Of a stretch of 34,537 nt of DNA, positions 31,401-34,537 are shown piece after piece. The notes beneath the pieces are model-generated. The model was not told the origin of the DNA and made no database searches. It saw nothing but the letters and a program-made list of their open reading frames with translations. Position numbers and translations under genes: made by a program. This DNA is from Akkermansiaceae bacterium (GTDB taxonomy: Bacteria > Verrucomicrobiota > Verrucomicrobiia > Verrucomicrobiales > Akkermansiaceae), in NCBI GenBank assembly GCA_026461385.1, contig JAPJNB010000042.1, positions 1-34,537 of the forward strand. The letters are read 5' to 3'. Positions within the stretch are counted from its first letter, which is position 1; every line of letters begins with the position of its first letter.

Positions 31401-34121
31401 TCAGCGTACCACATGATCGCAGCGTTCGCATCGTCCGCTTTCTTGCAGAGGCTCATGTTTGCGGCAGCGCGGGCAGAGCTGGAGGTCGGTCTTGCGAGCG
31501 GTGGTCGTGAGTTCTTCGCCCACGGATGCGGTGAGGCCGGCAATGATGAAGAACTCGGTGGCGAAATCGCGGTCATTGAGCATCGTCAGCAAGGCGGCAT
31601 CGCTGGCGGGCAGGGTGATCGTGACATCGGCCTCGTTGTTGCGGCTGAATTCCTTGGCCTGAATGCGGTTTTCGATGGCGGTTTGGATGGCGTACTTGAT
31701 TTCAAATAGCCGGGTAGCTTGCTGGGTGGCCGTCCCAGGCGCAAATGCAGGATTTGCATCGGGAAAATCTTGCTCGTGGATGGTTCCGGTAGTGAAGCCT
31801 GCGTGCTCCCATGCCTCGTCTGCGGTGAACGCGAGGATCGGCGCAAGGAGCTTGGCGATGCTCGTGAAAATCTCATGCATCGCTGCTTGGGAAGCACGGC
31901 GGCGGCCCGAATCCAGCGCATCGCAGTACATGCGGTCCTTGGTTGCATCGATGTAGATGGCAGAGAGGTCCGCAGTGCAGAATTGATTCAGCGAGTTGAA
32001 AACCTTGCGGAATTCATAGGTCTCGTATGCCTTGCGACACTCGGCAACGACCTCATGGAGACGTTCAAGAATCCAGCGGTCGATCAGGGTATATTCGGGT
32101 TCTGCGGGCGCGGTCTGCGAGTCGAAACCATCCAGATTTCCTAACAGGATTCGCAGCGTGTTTCGGAGGCGGCGGTAGGGCTCGGCGACTTGCTTGAAGA
32201 GTTCTTCGCCGAATGGCACCTCGTTTTGCCAGTCCACGGAGGAAACCCAGAGGCGAACAATGTCTGCACCGTATTGGTTGTAGAAGTGCGCGGCATCGAT
32301 GGGTTTTCCAGCCTTTTCGGCCTCGGACTTCGAGAGCTTTTTCTTGTCCTTGTCCACAACGAAGCCGTGGGTCATGACCGTCTTGTAAGGGGCAGCGCCG
32401 CGATAGCCGACACTAAGCATCAATGAACTCTGGAACCAGCCACGATGTTGGTCGGTCGCTTCGAGATAGAGATCCGCTGGGCAGTGGAGTTGTGGATGGG
32501 CATCGAGCACCGCTGCGTGGGAACAGCCGGAATCAATCCAGACATCGAGCGTGTCGCGGCATTTTTTCACTCCAGCAGGCAGTCCTAACAGCTCGGCAAG
32601 CTCGGAATCGGATTTTTCAAACCAGATGTTCGTGCCTTCCTTTTCGACGAGGTCAGCGACTTTCGATGCGAGCTCGGCAGAGAGAATGGCGGCGCCGTTT
32701 TCATCGAAGAAAACAGGGAGTGGCACACCCCAAGTGCGTTGGCGGGAGATGCACCAGTCGGGACGTGATTCAACGGTGCCATAGATCCGGTTGCGGCCCC
32801 AAGCAGGAAGCCATTCGACTTGATCAATTTGCTCCAATGCCTTACCGCGGAGTGTTTCTAATGAGATGAAAAACTGTTCGACCGCTCGGAAAATGATTGG
32901 GGTTTTTGACCGCCAGCAATGCGGATAGGAGTGTTTGTAGACTTCGCGACCTAACAGGCATTCGCTTTCGGTTAGGATTTCGATGATGCGGTCGTTAGAC
33001 TTGAATACATGCAGGCCGACAAGCTCGTCGAGCCCTGCTTCAGCCGTGAATTTGCCGGCATCGTCGACTGGGGAAAGCACGGCGAGGCCATTCTGCTGGC
33101 CGGCAACATAGTCGTCTGAGCCATGTCCTGGTGCGATGTGAACGGCACCCGTGCCGGTCTCGGTGGTGACGAAGTTGGCAAGGATCAGCTTGGATGTCCG
33201 GTCGAGGAATGGGTGCTTGGCTTCAAGCCCGTCAAAAGCGCGCCCCTTGCTTTCATGAAGCGTCTCGGTGAGGGTAAACCCGGTTTTGCTCGCAAAGGCG
33301 TCGATGAGTTCGCGGACGATCACGAAGGTCTCCTTGCGGTCTCCGTTAGAAAATTTCCCGACGATGTAGGTGAATTCCGGATGCAATGCGATGCCGAGGT
33401 TGGCAGGAAGCGTCCATGGGGTGGTGGTCCAGATGACCATGCTGGCAATCCCCGCGAGCTCGCCAGTGACGAGTGGGAACTTGACGAAAATCGCTGGGCT
33501 CTCCTTGTCAGCATACTCGACTTCTGCCTCAGCCAGTGCGGTTTGGGCACCATAGGACCACTGAACTGGCTTCTTCGCCTGATAGATCGAACCATTTTTC
33601 ACCAGCTTCGCAAAAACCCTCAGGATGCTCGCTTCGTAGCTTGGGTTCATCGTGAGGTATGGGCTGTTCCAATCGCCGAAGACGCCGAGGCGACGGAATG
33701 ACCCCCGCTGCAGGTCGATGAATTTGAGGGCAAAGTCCGTGCAGCGTCGGCGGATCTCGGCGGGCTCAAGGCCTGCAGCTTCTTTCACCACCTTGAACTC
33801 GATCGGCAGACCGTGGCAGTCCCAACCCGGAATGAACGGCGCAGCGTAACCCGCCATGGTCTTTGATTTCACCACCAAGTCTTTGAGGAGCTTGTTCAGT
33901 GCTGTGCCCATGTGGACGTCGCCATTCGCAAAGGGCGGACCATCGTGAAGGATGAATTCTGGAGCGTTCTGCGAACGGCGGCGGGCAAGGATCCTTTCGT
34001 AAAGCCCGTCATTTTCCCATTTTGCAAGCCGGGTGGGCTCGTTTTGCACCAGATCTCCTCGCATCGGGAAAGTCGTTTGCGGCAGGGTGAGGGTGTCTTT
34101 GTAGTTCGGTGCGGAGCTCAT
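31401..34121 (-). CDS. ileS: Isoleucyl-tRNA synthetase
   Basis: A 906-residue class I aminoacyl-tRNA synthetase. The HIGH-type motif is His70-Met-Gly-Thr in GDVHMGTALNK, a slight variant; the KMSKS-type loop is KKKLSKS near residue 600. The editing domain (WTTTPWTLPANLGIA, GTGAVHIAPGHGSDD), the RQRTWGVPLPVFF and DVWIDSGCSH core motifs, the anticodon-binding domain and a C-terminal zinc finger (Cys883, Cys886, Cys898, Cys901) are all present. Length is normal for the bacterial type with a C-terminal zinc finger. The ATG at 34121 has no Shine-Dalgarno motif. It is the first gene of an operon with lspA, which starts 72 bases downstream. Confidence 0.97.
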   Translation of the reverse strand: MSSAPNYKDTLTLPQTTFPMRGDLVQNEPTRLAKWENDGLYERILARRRSQNAPEFILHDGPPFANGDVHMGTALNKLLKDLVVKSKTMAGYAAPFIPGWDCHGLPIEFKVVKEAAGLEPAEIRRRCTDFALKFIDLQRGSFRRLGVFGDWNSPYLTMNPSYEASILRVFAKLVKNGSIYQAKKPVQWSYGAQTALAEAEVEYADKESPAIFVKFPLVTGELAGIASMVIWTTTPWTLPANLGIALHPEFTYIVGKFSNGDRKETFVIVRELIDAFASKTGFTLTETLHESKGRAFDGLEAKHPFLDRTSKLILANFVTTETGTGAVHIAPGHGSDDYVAGQQNGLAVLSPVDDAGKFTAEAGLDELVGLHVFKSNDRIIEILTESECLLGREVYKHSYPHCWRSKTPIIFRAVEQFFISLETLRGKALEQIDQVEWLPAWGRNRIYGTVESRPDWCISRQRTWGVPLPVFFDENGAAILSAELASKVADLVEKEGTNIWFEKSDSELAELLGLPAGVKKCRDTLDVWIDSGCSHAAVLDAHPQLHCPADLYLEATDQHRGWFQSSLMLSVGYRGAAPYKTVMTHGFVVDKDKKKLSKSEAEKAGKPIDAAHFYNQYGADIVRLWVSSVDWQNEVPFGEELFKQVAEPYRRLRNTLRILLGNLDGFDSQTAPAEPEYTLIDRWILERLHEVVAECRKAYETYEFRKVFNSLNQFCTADLSAIYIDATKDRMYCDALDSGRRRASQAAMHEIFTSIAKLLAPILAFTADEAWEHAGFTTGTIHEQDFPDANPAFAPGTATQQATRLFEIKYAIQTAIENRIQAKEFSRNNEADVTITLPASDAALLTMLNDRDFATEFFIIAGLTASVGEELTTTARKTDLQLCPRCRKHEPLQESGRCERCDHVVR

Positions 34122-34133
34122 GACGGGGCGCGG

Positions 34134-34162
34134 ACGCTAGCAACCCTCGTCGACCGGGTCAA
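34134..34162 (-). promoter_or_regulatory. Candidate promoter of ileS
   Basis: On the minus strand TTGACC (34162-34157) and TAGCGT (34139-34134) are separated by 17 bases. A start about 7 bases downstream would leave a leader of only some six bases before the ATG at 34121. The -35 match is good, the -10 is weak. Confidence 0.35.
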
Positions 34163-34378
34163 TCACAGGGTCAATTCATGAATCCGCACTCCATTCGATC
34201 AACCAATGTGTCTGCTTGTTAGAGCGGCCGGGAACGTTGCCAGATCGTCGACCTATGACGCACAAGCGATGGATTCCCACCTATTCCACGACCTAACAAA
34301 CAGAAAAAGAGCCATGAAATCGGCGTGAGCTCCTCAAGAATTGTGAAAAATAAGCTTAAAAACCAGAGGTTTGCGTTG

Positions 34379-34498
34379 ATGGATGAAAAAAGTTCTAAAA
34401 ACATCACAAAATGGATTGACGTGTGGGGGTTGTGGCGCCTAGCTTCGCGGGCCGCCACAACAGAGGGCGGCCGAGAGACAGGACGTCGATCGCGGTGA
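34379..34498 (+). CDS. Possible Trp-rich leader peptide (39 codons)
   Basis: A mini-ORF beginning MDEKSSKNITKWIDVWGLWR has Trp at codons 12, 16 and 19. Its ATG is preceded by AGAGG at a 9-base distance, one of the few Shine-Dalgarno-like sequences in the window. The Trp codons lie at and just before the left arm of a strong hairpin, and the TGA (34496-34498) lies within the terminator hairpin. This is compatible with an attenuating leader, but the stop codon is later than in the classical trp leader, and the gene it would control is outside the window. The ORF may instead be chance. Confidence 0.25.
   Translation: MDEKSSKNITKWIDVWGLWRLASRAATTEGGRETGRRSR
34429..34472 (+). promoter_or_regulatory. 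Two mutually exclusive hairpins in an RNA leader
   Basis: GTTGTGGCG (34429-34437) pairs perfectly with CGCCACAAC (34453-34461). The overlapping GGCCGCC (34450-34456) pairs perfectly with GGCGGCC (34466-34472). Only one can form at a time, the arrangement used by attenuators and riboregulators. A possible promoter lies here as well: TTGACG at 34416-34421, 18 bases, TAGCTT at 34440-34445; if used, the RNA would start inside the first hairpin. Confidence 0.45.
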
Positions 34499-34519
34499 GA
34501 ACCACCCGATCGGCTTTTT
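34487..34519 (+). terminator. Plus-strand intrinsic terminator at window end
   Basis: CGATCG (34487-34492) pairs with CGATCG (34507-34512), and after a one-base bulge GGTG pairs with CACC around the loop AGAAC. GCTTTTT follows directly. No plus-strand gene ends upstream, since ileS points the other way, so it ends either a small RNA or an attenuated leader starting in 34122-34450. Confidence 0.7.
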
Positions 34520-34537
34520 AGTCCCCTCGAAACAAGC

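Noticed and set aside
1..34537. Mobile element or genomic island
   Set aside because: No transposase, integrase, target-site duplication or tRNA-adjacent attachment site could be seen.

Overview
The window looks like a chromosomal segment from a verrucomicrobium (Verrucomicrobiae-type). The reasons are two proteins with PEP-CTERM sorting tails, a very large protein built of autotransporter-associated beta-strand repeats, a member of the Minf_1886 family that is restricted to Planctomycetes and Verrucomicrobia, and a moderately high GC content. No rRNA, tRNA, CRISPR array, integrase or transposase was seen, so most of it reads as core genome with a few accessory loci.

Layout, left to right. 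1-1103: end of an unidentified gene, a TonB-like single-pass membrane protein and a small membrane zinc-ribbon protein, overlapping head to tail. 1254-3053: lepA. 3054-3423: a hairpin-rich intergenic stretch ending in a terminator that serves the minus-strand PEP-CTERM gene 3424-4236. 4517-9180: a four-gene efflux operon (outer-membrane lipoprotein, periplasmic adaptor, ABC ATPase, FtsX-type permease) of the MacAB/TolC kind. 9248-10312: a YhaM-type OB-fold/HD nuclease, convergent with the Minf_1886 gene. 11037-15593: the 1518-residue repeat protein with near-identical tandem units. 15838-21801: three overlapping genes, namely a six-hairpin-glycosidase-like protein, a GT4 glycosyltransferase, and a fusion of an alkaline-phosphatase-superfamily domain to an endonuclease/exonuclease/phosphatase (EEP) domain. 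I regard this as the least ordinary system here. 21779-25503, minus strand: folB, nth, rapA. 25735-29402, plus strand: a Sel1-repeat protein with terminator, stand-alone coaB, an inositol-monophosphatase-family gene and ispF. 29413-30485, minus: nrdR and a small unknown gene. 30729-34121, minus: ileS and lspA. 34122-34537: an untranslated region with nested hairpins, a Trp-rich mini-ORF and a plus-strand intrinsic terminator, probably the leader of a gene beyond the window or a small RNA.

Two window-wide signals are not explained by single features. First, the start codons I checked lack Shine-Dalgarno motifs; leaders are mostly pyrimidine-rich and most ATGs are preceded by C. Second, the pentamer CTAAC/GTTAG is strongly over-used: about 80 by hand count, against about 17 for the composition-matched CTAAG/CTTAG. 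It sits in several short 5' leaders and around some stop codons.

All functions are inferred from reading the translations; no database search was run.
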